Assembly: GCA_964516325.1 (NCBI GenBank)
Contig: CAZFAP010000120.1
Span: 1-15,101, forward strand
DNA from: CAZFAP01 sp964516325
GTDB taxonomy: Bacteria > Auribacterota > JABMQX01
Direction of reading: 5' to 3'
DNA length: 15,101 nucleotides
The translations under genes and the position numbers were made by a program. The first letter of the stretch is position 1. The number at the start of each line of letters is the position of its first letter. Below the pieces are notes generated by a model, which had not been told where the DNA came from, did not search any database, and saw only the letters and a program-made list of their open reading frames with translations. Positions 1 through 7,163 of the stretch are shown here, one piece after another.

Positions 1-2022
1 CTTCCAGAAATGCTCGTGCTCCCACGGGGAGATGGCGGACACTCCCCAGGTGCGAAAGGCCCGCCAGTTGTCCGTCAGGTACATGGCAAACACGGGGTAT
101 CGTTCGTCGAAACGGCTCGAACCCACCGCGAAGGGATAATCCCAACGGTGCCACAGATTGCCGGCTCGGAACTGCCTGGCCTCCCAGCGCAGATTTGCCT
201 TCTCCGGCTCGCTGATCTGAAACGCCTGGTCCCCGAAGAACTGCGCATTCCACTCAGCCAGACAGAATTCCCACGGCACCATGGCGCTGCCGAATTCGCG
301 CTGCCCTTTGTACCACCCGCGGTACATCGTCCAGTCCCACGTAAACGGCGCGCCGTATTCACAGGTGAACACCGGCTTGACGCCCTGCGTAGCCCAGTGC
401 TCGAACCAGTCCGACATCTCCTGAATCGGGACGAAGTTCGGGTAGAAATTGATCGCGTGCATCGAGCCGAGGTTTCCCGAGGCGTGATGATAAACGATGC
501 GGCTTGGGTCCAGGTGTTTCACGATTGCCTCGGCCCGCAACGCCTGCTTCGCGTTTCTCAAGGCCCATGTGTCGCGGGCATCCTGGATGCCGTCTATCAT
601 GTCGGGGTTCATGTCCTCGTTGTAGCCCGTGGCGTTGTGGCTCATGGAATACATCACGACTGAAGGGTGGTTCTGCGCGGCGCGCACGTAGAACTCCGCG
701 TGGCGGGCATAGCCGTTGTTCTCATCCGCGTCGGGGGCCTGCCAATCGTAGTGGCTGAAATGCGGCTGGGAAAACGATACGAGCATCCCCACGTCATCCG
801 CTGCCCTCAGGACCTCCTCAAAACCCAGATGCGAGCCAGGCTCGCAGCCGTAGTTGTGAGTATAGACGAAGTTGATTCCAAAACTCTTGAGGCGCTCCAG
901 GCTCTCGCGGGCGGCCTCGTAGTTGGCCTGCGCCGCGCCGACCTCGGCGTTGTCAAGCGGCACCGCGGAGAGAAAGATGCGAGTGCCGTTGAGGAAGAAG
1001 TCCCGGCCTTCGATCCAGAGCTCGCGGAACCCGAAGCGCACGGTCCAGCCGGTGTCCAGCACGTTTCCCGCGGCGTCCAGAAGCGAGACCTCAAGGTCGT
1101 ATGTGTTTTGAGGCGTGTGGATGTCCCAGAGCTTATCGGGCATCCATTCTTGTGTGGACGCGATGCGGCCCTCTTTGAGATCGCTCCCCTGGAATCCCCG
1201 GCTCGCAAGTTCCTTGATGCTGCGGCCGTCCTTCGTGATCCGCGCACGAAAGGCGTACTGTGCATTCGCTGCCAGGCCCTCGAGCGCCACGTCGAACGTG
1301 AACTCCTGCGTGCGCACCGACGTGTCCACCCTCACGTCGGCGATCCGCGGCCCAGGCGGCGTGCTTACTAAGTAAACGTCGCCACACAAACCCCGCCGAG
1401 CTACCGAACCCTTGACTTCTCTGGCGGAGGCGGTGTCTGTGTAGGAGAGCATGACGCCCTTCAGCGGCATGGCTACCACGAGCAGACTGAGCCTGTGGGC
1501 GCCGCCCGGATGGCACATCGAGGTGAGGTCCACCTCGCCTCCCGGAAACCGGGTTTCGCCCGCCCTCCTGCCATTCACGTACACAGCCGCGTAGGAATTC
1601 AGAACCTCGATGCAGACCGCAATGCGGCGGCCGGCCCAATGGCTGGGGATTGTAATCTCTCGCTCGTACCAGGCAGCCGTGATGTCGCCGAGCTTCTGAT
1701 TCCTCCAACTCGGATGAGCGTAGGCCGTCTGGCAGTCTTTCTGCATGTAGTCAGTTATTCCCGGCCAGGCGCCCGGGACCTTGAAATAGCCCCAGTTCCC
1801 CGCGGGCACCTGTTCCGATTGCGCTTCTGCTGGCTGCCAGCACCAAAGCCCGTTGATGCAGACCTGCTCGCGGGTAGGCGTCGTCTCATGGTGGGCCTTG
1901 CTGAAGTCCCATACCACTTTCACACCCGGCGGCAAGGGCACGGCGGACTGTTCCTCGCTGACTCCCGGGTGCAGAGTCGCCTGGACGAACAAAAGAATTG
2001 TCAGGACCATCAACTTTTTCAT
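1..2022 (-). CDS. GH2-family beta-galactosidase-like secreted glycoside hydrolase (C-terminus beyond left edge)
   Basis: The reading frame is open without a stop for 674 codons from an ATG at 2020-2022 to the window edge, so the 3' end is missing. AAGGAG lies six bases upstream of the ATG. The first ~22 residues (MKKLMVLTILLFVQ...) look like a signal peptide, so the enzyme should be exported. Residues ~80-220 resemble the GH2 sugar-binding jelly roll (AAWYEREITIP, YVNGRRAGE), ~235-330 the immunoglobulin-like domain, and the TIM barrel begins near FGFRELWIEG (~330) and FFLNGTRIFL. The expected nucleophile motif is CEYG with Glu555. At the acid/base site the usual 'WSxGNE' reads YSMSHNATGYNED (His462-Asn463, then Asn468-Glu469). 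GH2 enzymes hydrolyse terminal beta-galactosides, mannosides or glucuronides; the exact substrate cannot be read here. It is the last gene of the minus-strand polysaccharide block. Confidence 0.85.
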   Translation of the reverse strand, partial: MKKLMVLTILLFVQATLHPGVSEEQSAVPLPPGVKVVWDFSKAHHETTPTREQVCINGLWCWQPAEAQSEQVPAGNWGYFKVPGAWPGITDYMQKDCQTAYAHPSWRNQKLGDITAAWYEREITIPSHWAGRRIAVCIEVLNSYAAVYVNGRRAGETRFPGGEVDLTSMCHPGGAHRLSLLVVAMPLKGVMLSYTDTASAREVKGSVARRGLCGDVYLVSTPPGPRIADVRVDTSVRTQEFTFDVALEGLAANAQYAFRARITKDGRSIKELASRGFQGSDLKEGRIASTQEWMPDKLWDIHTPQNTYDLEVSLLDAAGNVLDTGWTVRFGFRELWIEGRDFFLNGTRIFLSAVPLDNAEVGAAQANYEAARESLERLKSFGINFVYTHNYGCEPGSHLGFEEVLRAADDVGMLVSFSQPHFSHYDWQAPDADENNGYARHAEFYVRAAQNHPSVVMYSMSHNATGYNEDMNPDMIDGIQDARDTWALRNAKQALRAEAIVKHLDPSRIVYHHASGNLGSMHAINFYPNFVPIQEMSDWFEHWATQGVKPVFTCEYGAPFTWDWTMYRGWYKGQREFGSAMVPWEFCLAEWNAQFFGDQAFQISEPEKANLRWEARQFRAGNLWHRWDYPFAVGSSRFDERYPVFAMYLTDNWRAFRTWGVSAISPWEHEHFWK

Positions 2023-2035
2023 GCGTTGCTCCTTC

Positions 2036-2311
2036 TTAACAGGGTTGGAGCGCTCCGACACGCCCTTGCCGAATGAGTCGCCTCATTTGCCCCATTCGCC
2101 TGTTGTCTCTGCGGAATTCGCGAAGGCACTCCTGCGCGAGAGGGAATGTCCGGCTCTGGGGCGGCTTGTCCAGGCAGTAGGTGACTACGCCATCGCACTT
2201 GCCGTCCTTCCAGGCTTGCAGGGACATGCGCAGCCGCTCGGCGATGCGCTCGGGATCGCTGCGTCGCCGTGGCGCAGACGAAACTCGTCTTCGTCGCCCG
2301 CCGCGCGCCTC
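2036..2311 (-). pseudogene. Orphan C-terminal fragment of an unrecognised protein
   Basis: The frame that follows the TAG of the beta-helix gene stays open to a TGA-like end at 2036. From about 2265 it reads as convincing protein: SDPERIAERLRMSLQAWKDG, then KCDGVVTYCLDKPPQSRTFP and LAQECLREFRRDNRR. The piece looks like the amphipathic C-terminal end of a larger enzyme. The protein-like sequence starts upstream of the only in-frame ATG (2227), and no ATG, GTG or TTG precedes it in frame, so a normal N-terminus is missing. I do not recognise the family. It could instead be a real 63-residue protein starting at 2227, but no good ribosome site supports that. Its 3' end lies 13 bases from the start of the GH2 gene, so a larger gene was probably deleted between the beta-helix and GH2 genes. 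Confidence 0.5.
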
Positions 2312-4354
2312 CTACTGGTTTTCCTTAATCCTGTAGAATCTGCAGCGCACTCCGGGAGAGAGGAGCGGTTGCGTGGGGTCAAGCCATTGCGTTGTCATTT
2401 CGCCCATTGAGGGAGCGAGTTCCTCCGCAGTCTGCCAGTTAACCATATCGCTCGAACGGTAGATGGAGTACGTCTTTCCTGCTACGCTGCTCCAGGTGAG
2501 AACGGCGTTGCCGCCGAGTTCGCGGGAAAGGATGTTGACGTAGTATTCCCACGCTCCCATGTCCACGGTGAGGCTCTTTCCGCCGTACATGACTCTGTGC
2601 ATCCCGGCAATGTCCGTAGCGGGGAGCGCCGGATCGTTGTAACCGGCATCAATGCAGGGGGAGCCCTCTTGCAGGCGGTAGTCACCTGCCTTGAGGTCAA
2701 GGAAGCGCGGTTCCGACGCGGTGTTCCCTTCGCCTCCTCCGCTCCAACTCTCGATACATGAGAAGTTCGGGATACTCGAGTCATGAAGTTGGGGGCGGCT
2801 GGGAGCTGTGTTCGCCCATACAATGCAGTTGCGGATTGTGCCATTGCAGTAGTACAGCCCGCCCCCGTGCCATTGCGCCGAGTTGCCCGTTACGGTGTTG
2901 TTCAGGATCGTGCCATGGCAGTCGGACAGCCCCCCGCCGGCCCACTCCGCCGAGTTGCGCGTTATGGTGTTGTTCTGGATCGTGCCGCCGCAGTAGCGCA
3001 GCCCGCCGCCGTCCACTTCCGCCGAGTTGCCCGTTATCGTGTTGTTCTGGATCGTCCCGTGGCACTTGGCCAGCCCGCCGCCCGATCCTGCGGTGTTGCC
3101 CGTTATGGTGTTGTTCTGAGTCGTGCCGTCGCAGAAAACCAGCCCGCCGCCGTCCACTTCCGCCGAGTTGCCCGTTATCGTGTTGTTGTGGATCGTGCCC
3201 ATGCAGCGAGCCAGCCCGCCGCCGTCATATGTCGCCGAGTTGCCCGTTATCCCGTTGTTCTGGATTGTGCCGTAGCAGGTGCACAGCCCGCCGCCGTATA
3301 GCGCTGAGTTGCCCGTTATCGTGTTGCTCTGGATCGCCCCGTCGCAGCCATACAGCCCGCCGCCGGCGGAGTACTCGCCCGTGGCAGAGTTGCCCGTTAT
3401 CGTGTTGTTCTGGATCGCCGCGTCGCAGCCAAATAGCCCGCCGCCGTCAAGTCCCGCCGAGTTGCCCGTTATCGTGTTGTTCCGGATCGTGCCGTTACAG
3501 CTGTGCAGCCCGCCGCCGTCAAGCCCCGCCGAGTTGTCCGTTATCCTGTTGTTCTGGATCGTGCCGTTGCAGTAAGCCAGCCCTCCGCCGTCATATGTCG
3601 CCGAGTTGCCCGTTATCGTGTTGTTCTGGATCGTGCCGGCGCAGTAGCGCAGCCCTCCGCCGTACGCTTGGGCCGAGTTGCTGGTTATCGTGTTGTTCCG
3701 GATCGTGCCGCTGCACTCGCCCAGCCCCCCGCCGTATTGCGCCGAGTTGCCGGTTATCGTGTTGTTCTGGATCGCCCCGTCGCAGCCAAACAGCCCTCCG
3801 CCGTGTAGCGCTGAGTTGCCCGTTATCGTGTTGTTCTGGATCGTGCCGCCGCAGTAGCGCAGCCCGCCGCCGTCCATCGCCGAGTTGCCCGTTATCCTGT
3901 TGTTCTCGATCGTGGCGTGAGTACGGACATCCCACGTCCCCCCGCAGATTCCGCCGCCAAAGACGCTCTGGCCGTTCCGGATTGTGAAGCCGGAGAGGAT
4001 GCAGGCTTCGGTTTCGGTCCCGGAGAAGGTAACGACGGAGCCGGCCTTGTTCCCGTCAATGATGGTACTCTGCACGACGACGGGGTTGAGGGGATCGGTG
4101 CTTGTCAGGAGGATGTTCTTGTCGTCGAACTGGATGTTCTCGACGTACGTGCCCTCGGCGACGATGACCGTGTCCCCGGGTGACGCCGCGTCAATACCGC
4201 GCTGAATGGTGGCAAAGGGAAGCTCGTTCGTGCCGGGATTGCTGTCGTCCCCCAAAGGCGGAGGCGCGACGTGCCATTCGGACGCAATTAACCCTGAGCT
4301 GAGGGATACCAGAAGAAAGACTGACGCGGCGGAGCGAAATGTTGTGAGGTTCAT
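2312..4354 (-). CDS. Secreted right-handed parallel beta-helix protein with ~16 near-identical coils
   Basis: 680 residues. A signal peptide covers about residues 1-24 (MNLTTFRSAASVFLLVSLSS). Residues 26-130 carry the usual entry of secreted beta-helix/pectate-lyase-fold proteins (FATIQRGIDAASPGDTVIVA, GTYVENI, STIIDGN, ILSGFTIRNG). Residues 133-515 form about 16 coils of 23-29 residues with consensus GGGLxxCxGTIQNNTITGNS. A C-terminal domain from ~608 (GGNAVLTWSSVAGKTYSIYR) ends in CRFYRIKENQ. AAAGGGGGG seven bases before the ATG is a plausible ribosome site. The fold fits a polysaccharide-binding or -cleaving surface protein, but no catalytic residues of a known lyase family are evident, so enzymatic activity is unproven. 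The same C-terminal domain appears in the damaged gene at 4551-5775, making the two paralogues. The antisense strand also carries a long open frame, which is a product of the repeats. Confidence 0.85.
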   Translation of the reverse strand: MNLTTFRSAASVFLLVSLSSGLIASEWHVAPPPLGDDSNPGTNELPFATIQRGIDAASPGDTVIVAEGTYVENIQFDDKNILLTSTDPLNPVVVQSTIIDGNKAGSVVTFSGTETEACILSGFTIRNGQSVFGGGICGGTWDVRTHATIENNRITGNSAMDGGGLRYCGGTIQNNTITGNSALHGGGLFGCDGAIQNNTITGNSAQYGGGLGECSGTIRNNTITSNSAQAYGGGLRYCAGTIQNNTITGNSATYDGGGLAYCNGTIQNNRITDNSAGLDGGGLHSCNGTIRNNTITGNSAGLDGGGLFGCDAAIQNNTITGNSATGEYSAGGGLYGCDGAIQSNTITGNSALYGGGLCTCYGTIQNNGITGNSATYDGGGLARCMGTIHNNTITGNSAEVDGGGLVFCDGTTQNNTITGNTAGSGGGLAKCHGTIQNNTITGNSAEVDGGGLRYCGGTIQNNTITRNSAEWAGGGLSDCHGTILNNTVTGNSAQWHGGGLYYCNGTIRNCIVWANTAPSRPQLHDSSIPNFSCIESWSGGGEGNTASEPRFLDLKAGDYRLQEGSPCIDAGYNDPALPATDIAGMHRVMYGGKSLTVDMGAWEYYVNILSRELGGNAVLTWSSVAGKTYSIYRSSDMVNWQTAEELAPSMGEMTTQWLDPTQPLLSPGVRCRFYRIKENQ
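2810..3958 (-). repeat. Tandem 69-72 bp coding repeats (beta-helix coils)
   Basis: About 16 consecutive units inside the beta-helix gene encode residues 133-515. On the plus strand, blocks such as GTTATCGTGTTGTTCTGGAT recur almost unchanged between units. Most units are 23 or 24 codons; the first has 29 and one has 27 through a short loop insertion (TGEYSA). Differences cluster in two residues before the single Cys, in the residue after it, and in the two to seven residues after NSA. This is an in-frame coding array, not CRISPR: units directly abut and there are no spacers. Confidence 0.9.
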
Positions 4355-4379
4355 TGTGCGGCCCCCCTTTCGGGAGTGA

Positions 4380-4407
4380 ATTCTATTGCATCAACGTTGG
4401 GTTGATG
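4380..4407 (-). promoter_or_regulatory. Possible promoter -10 with adjoining inverted repeat, before the beta-helix gene
   Basis: On the minus strand TAGAAT (4380-4385) lies 26 bases before the beta-helix ATG, a suitable -10 position. Directly upstream is a perfect 7 bp inverted repeat with a 5-base loop (CATCAAC at 4389-4395, GTTGATG at 4401-4407), placed where a repressor or activator site would sit. No good -35 hexamer is visible. This is a pattern-based suggestion only. Confidence 0.3.
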
Positions 4408-4550
4408 GTTTGCGAACTCCTTGCGACACAAGGGCCTCCAGTGATGATTGTATTTCTAACACGTAACGCCCCTGCCGAAAAGAGATTTGTGTGTCCAACG
4501 ACAGTCATGATGTTCGGTGTCCAAGGCGCGAGAGCGACTTCCATGCAAGC

Positions 4551-5775
4551 TTACTTGATTTTGATTCGGTAGAACTTGCACTTAGAGGCCGTGTTGAGGT
4601 GGGTCCAGGTGGTTGATTGACCCCGGGATAAGATGCTTGTCTCCTCGTTCCACTGCCCGCCGTGGAGGTTCGTGCACGACCAGATAGTGTAGGTATCTCC
4701 GGGGCGGCTGCTCCACTAATCTGGGTCTCCCCGCCAGCCAGCCTTTCAATTCTTAGAATCCCGAAAGGAAAGGAGCCGTACTCGTGTGCCCCCATATGCA
4801 GTGTGAAGGAATCCCGTCCTTTTGCGTTCCGCTGATTGCCATCCATGTCCAGCTCGAACAGCTCAACGAACGAATTGTTTGCTCTGTCAATGCAGGGGGA
4901 ATCGGGCTTGAGGTGATAGTGCCCGTCCACCCAGACATCGTCCGACAAATCATCGGGCGTGCCTTTGTCCTCCCAGTGCCCGGGGTTGACAAATCGGGGG
5001 TCGTCAGAAATGTTTGTGTCAAGGGGTCCACCCGCCTCGATTCGGGAGTAGGTCGCCCAGGCGCGTCCGTGGAACTGCGGGTACTCCGGGGCAAGGTTCG
5101 CCCAGAAGATACAGTTGGCGATAGTGCCAAACTCGTACCAGGCGGCTGGTCCGCCATGCCGTGCAGAGTTTCCACAGATGACGTTGTTGGAGACAACGGC
5201 GCCGCCAAGACTGAACGCCCCGGCGTAGTCGGCGTAGTCTCCGGTGATGACGCTGTCGCGGACTCTACGACCGCAGCAGTGCGTCGCGCCGCCGGATTGT
5301 ACCGAGTTTCCTGTGACGGTGTTGTTGCCGACGACGCTGTTGCAGAAGTCCAGTCCTCCGCCCCTTGTCCCGCCGAAATTTGCTGAGATTGTGTTGTTCT
5401 GGATGGTGCCCTGACAGTCGCAGCAGCCTCCTGCCCCCCGCGGACCGCGAGGGTGTTGTCCCGAATGTCGAACTCGCCGGCAGGCTCGGAGTATCCTCCG
5501 CTGAATGTGCGGGTCAAGTTAAACCGGTGTCACTCCAGTGTGCGAAGGTACTTCTTGTAGTTGAAGTCTCGATTCAGCACTGCCCCGTGATGCTCGCCGG
5601 ATGTGATCAGCACCGTCGGCTCGCCCCGCGACAGAAAATAGTGCGGGTTGTCCGGATGCAACTTGATCGGCTCAGACGCTGCCACTCATGACATGGTCAC
5701 GACGACCACAAGCGATAGCATACCCATTGTCAGGCCGCCGCTGGCGTGGTGCTCGCCCTGCTTCGACACTTTCAT
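4551..5775 (-). pseudogene. Chimeric broken gene: glycosidase N-terminus joined to a beta-helix C-terminus
   Basis: Read from an ATG at 5773-5775 (AAGGGG nine bases upstream; 14 bases after the lyase stop), the frame gives a signal-like start (MGMLSLVVVVTMS) and then NPHYFLSRGEPTVLITSGEH and NLTRTFSGGYSEPAGEFDIR. As I recall, this is the start of a family of TIM-barrel glycosidases, with YFLFRGKPxxLITSGEHYGA and NLTRTFSGxY motifs. Two in-frame TGA codons interrupt it (5686-5688 and 5530-5532). After NTLAV the sequence changes to beta-helix coils (CQGTIQNNTISANFG, GGGLDFCNSVVGNNTVTGNS), reachable only by a frameshift at the C6 run 5434-5439. A second frameshift between 4715 and 4716 restores WSSRPGDTYTIWSC and the end CKFYRIKIK at TAA 4551-4553. 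The C-terminal domain matches the neighbouring beta-helix protein. Both TGAs and frameshifts argue for a dead gene, though homopolymer assembly error could explain one lesion. Confidence 0.75.
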
Positions 5776-5789
5776 GTCGCGTTACCCCT

Positions 5790-6719
5790 TCACTGAACTG
5801 CCTGAGATGAGAGGCTTTCTTTTCTTGCGGCCTGCTTCTCCATTGGGCCGATGTATTTGTGCGCGATTACCACTTCGTCTATGTACAGGTGGTGGTCGCT
5901 CTCGGCAGTCCAGCTTCCTCCCAGGTAAACGTTCAGCCAGACCGTCTCGATCTTCAGCGTCTCCACGTCGCGCATCCGGACATCGATCTTCTCAAAAGCA
6001 AGCCGCCCGTCAACCCAGCCGCGTAGAATCCCATCGTTTTGTCCCGGCGTGTTCATCTTTGCATATTGCTCTATGCAATACCACCGGTTGTTCTCCAGAT
6101 AACCCAGGCCATTCCTATCCCACACCCAATTCGACCCATACTGGCCTCTCATGTCGGCATGGTAGCAGTAGAATCCGATGGGCGTCCTGCCGTTCTTCTG
6201 TCCGAGGAATAGACCGCGCGCCGACCAGCCGTCGCGGCCATTGACTCGCCGCCCGCCCCAGCCCGCGCGCCCATACGTGCCCGCGATGCCAGGCAACTTG
6301 CCGCCTCCGGCTGGATTCCAGTCGTCCGCAAGACGCAGGTAATAGCGGAAATATATCTCTTCGGGCTCCTGGCCAAGCCGCTCTTTGAAGCGGTACTGAA
6401 TGCTCACGCCGTAGTGCCCGCCCTGATCCACTTTGATTCGCAGCGCCCTACCCCGCAGCGGCTTAAACTTCCGGAGTGGGTCGGTGGCAATGACGTCTGT
6501 ATGTTCATCCCTGCGGCGCATCCCCCATTCTTCGTACCAGGTTTCCGACTCAAAATCGCAGAAAAAGAGAATGTCATGGCTTCCAGGCTTGGCCTCCATG
6601 CCGGACAGGTCAACCGCCCCCAGGCACCGAGCATCAATAGCGGCAGCCAGGCAGAAAACCACTATCCAATTCGTCACCGTCCGCTTTCTGGGCAGGTTGC
6701 TTACCGCCGGTTTATCCAT
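5790..6719 (-). CDS. Secreted polysaccharide lyase-like protein (PL14/PL20-type jelly-roll)
   Basis: 309 residues. The ATG at 6717-6719 is preferred to one eight codons upstream because GGAGG precedes it by six bases and the protein then starts with a basic segment and a hydrophobic export segment (NWIVVFCLAAAIDA, 17-30). The mature part has features of the PL14/PL20 lyase superfamily fold: IYFRYYLRLADDW (122-134), GGGKLPGIAG (138-147), GRDGWSARG (161-169), CYHADMRGQYG (185-195), and NNRWYCIEQYAKMNTPGQND (210-229) followed by GWVDGRLAFE. Members cleave uronic-acid polysaccharides such as alginate or glucuronan by beta-elimination; which one cannot be decided here. Conserved Trp, Tyr, His and Lys residues are present, but I cannot assign the catalytic ones. 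It ends with TGA 14 bases before the chimeric pseudogene, suggesting the two were one transcript. Confidence 0.7.
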   Translation of the reverse strand: MDKPAVSNLPRKRTVTNWIVVFCLAAAIDARCLGAVDLSGMEAKPGSHDILFFCDFESETWYEEWGMRRRDEHTDVIATDPLRKFKPLRGRALRIKVDQGGHYGVSIQYRFKERLGQEPEEIYFRYYLRLADDWNPAGGGKLPGIAGTYGRAGWGGRRVNGRDGWSARGLFLGQKNGRTPIGFYCYHADMRGQYGSNWVWDRNGLGYLENNRWYCIEQYAKMNTPGQNDGILRGWVDGRLAFEKIDVRMRDVETLKIETVWLNVYLGGSWTAESDHHLYIDEVVIAHKYIGPMEKQAARKESLSSQAVQ

Positions 6720-6742
6720 GGCCCTCCTCCGTCGGAAACACA

Positions 6743-6755
6743 ATAATAAGCGCTT
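6743..6755 (-). promoter_or_regulatory. Possible promoter -10 overlapping a LacI-family-like AAGCGCTT site
   Basis: On the minus strand TATTAT (6743-6748) lies 24 bases before the lyase ATG. It adjoins the 8 bp palindrome AAGCGCTT (6748-6755), whose centre resembles operators of LacI/GalR-family repressors of sugar genes. No convincing -35 is visible. A repressor bound here would cover the -10 region. A closely related site occurs before the symporter (13124-13133). Confidence 0.35.
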
Positions 6756-6928
6756 CGTGTTCTGTGCCGCTTTCGGCTGGCGATGTTTTTATGCCATTCG
6801 AAGCTGTCTGCTCAAGATTTTTCTTGCCTCCATCTGCTCGGCGCATCATTTTTCTTCGCCAAGTGCTCCGGTTCATAAATTCGGTTACCTATTTTCTCGG
6901 ACGGGATGACATCCATGACAAGTCACCT

Positions 6929-7147
6929 TCAAGGGTAAAAGGAGTTACCCTTGCCCTGACGGCTTTTCCATACAATGCTGGCGAGAGCCGGATTCCATTG
7001 CGGGGCGATCTTCGCCGCCTCGATGAGAATGTGCTGGAGGTGCTTGTTGCGCTTCTTGGAGATCGGTCCTCGCCTCTCTTTCCCGGTGGAAGAGTCCTGG
7101 GCGCTGCGCAGCCCCGGCTTCGGGCGGGGTCTCCGGGTGAACGAAGT
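6929..7147 (-). mobile_element. IS110-family transposase remnant (C-terminal part only)
   Basis: A minus-strand frame between stops at 7148-7150 and 6929-6931 reads LRSAQDSSTGKERRGPISKK and RNKHLQHILIEAAKIAPQWN, then PALASIVWKSRQGKGNSFYP. This corresponds to the C-terminal Transposase_20 (PF02371) region of IS110/IS1111 transposases, where GPxSKxRNKHLQ and LIEAAKLAPxWNPxLA are typical. Recognisable similarity starts near 7111 and stops near 6945, before the expected 'NRATLAVARKLVAYLL' end. The N-terminal RuvC-like DEDD domain is missing, so the element is dead. It sits between the pseudouridine synthase gene and the polysaccharide block and may mark an old insertion boundary. IS110 elements usually lack terminal inverted repeats, so its ends cannot be set. 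Confidence 0.7.
6930..6953. repeat. Perfect 9 bp inverted repeat with 6-base loop
   Basis: CAAGGGTAA (6930-6938) pairs exactly with TTACCCTTG (6945-6953) around AAGGAG. It coincides with the end of the transposase remnant, where the protein departs from the IS110 pattern. There is no T-run on either side, so a rho-independent terminator is unlikely. It could be part of an element end or an operator. Confidence 0.5.
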
Positions 7148-7150
7148 TCA
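7111..7150 (-). other. Tandem hairpins just after rluD (terminator-like, no T-run)
   Basis: Downstream of the rluD stop, TGAAC(TTC)GTTCA (7138-7150) is followed by a GC-rich stem at 7112-7129: CCCCGGC, TTCG, GGCGGGG on the plus strand, with one mismatch. The GC-rich hairpin resembles the perfect one at 13051-13068. A terminating role is possible but no U tract follows; it overlaps the first codons of the transposase remnant frame. Confidence 0.35.
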
Positions 7151-7163
7151 TGAGCGACTGTGG

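Noticed and set aside
75..1708. Several overlapping open frames on both strands over the GH2 gene
   Set aside because: They are shadows of the GH2 frame, which is open from 2022 to the window edge and shows clear GH2 motifs.
2810..3958. Regular repeats that could suggest a CRISPR array
   Set aside because: Units abut without unique spacers, are 69-72 bp, stay in frame and encode beta-helix coils.
2758..3987. 409-codon plus-strand open frame rich in Cys, Arg, Ser and Pro
   Set aside because: It is antisense to the coil repeats; a repeat with length divisible by three keeps several frames open at once. No signal, domain or ribosome site.
5530..5688. TGA recoding (Trp, Gly or selenocysteine) in the 4551-5775 gene
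   Set aside because: Intact neighbours (lyase, rluD, 8272-9063, xylH, xylF, symporter) end in TGA, no selenocysteine-insertion hairpin was evident, and the gene has frameshifts as well.
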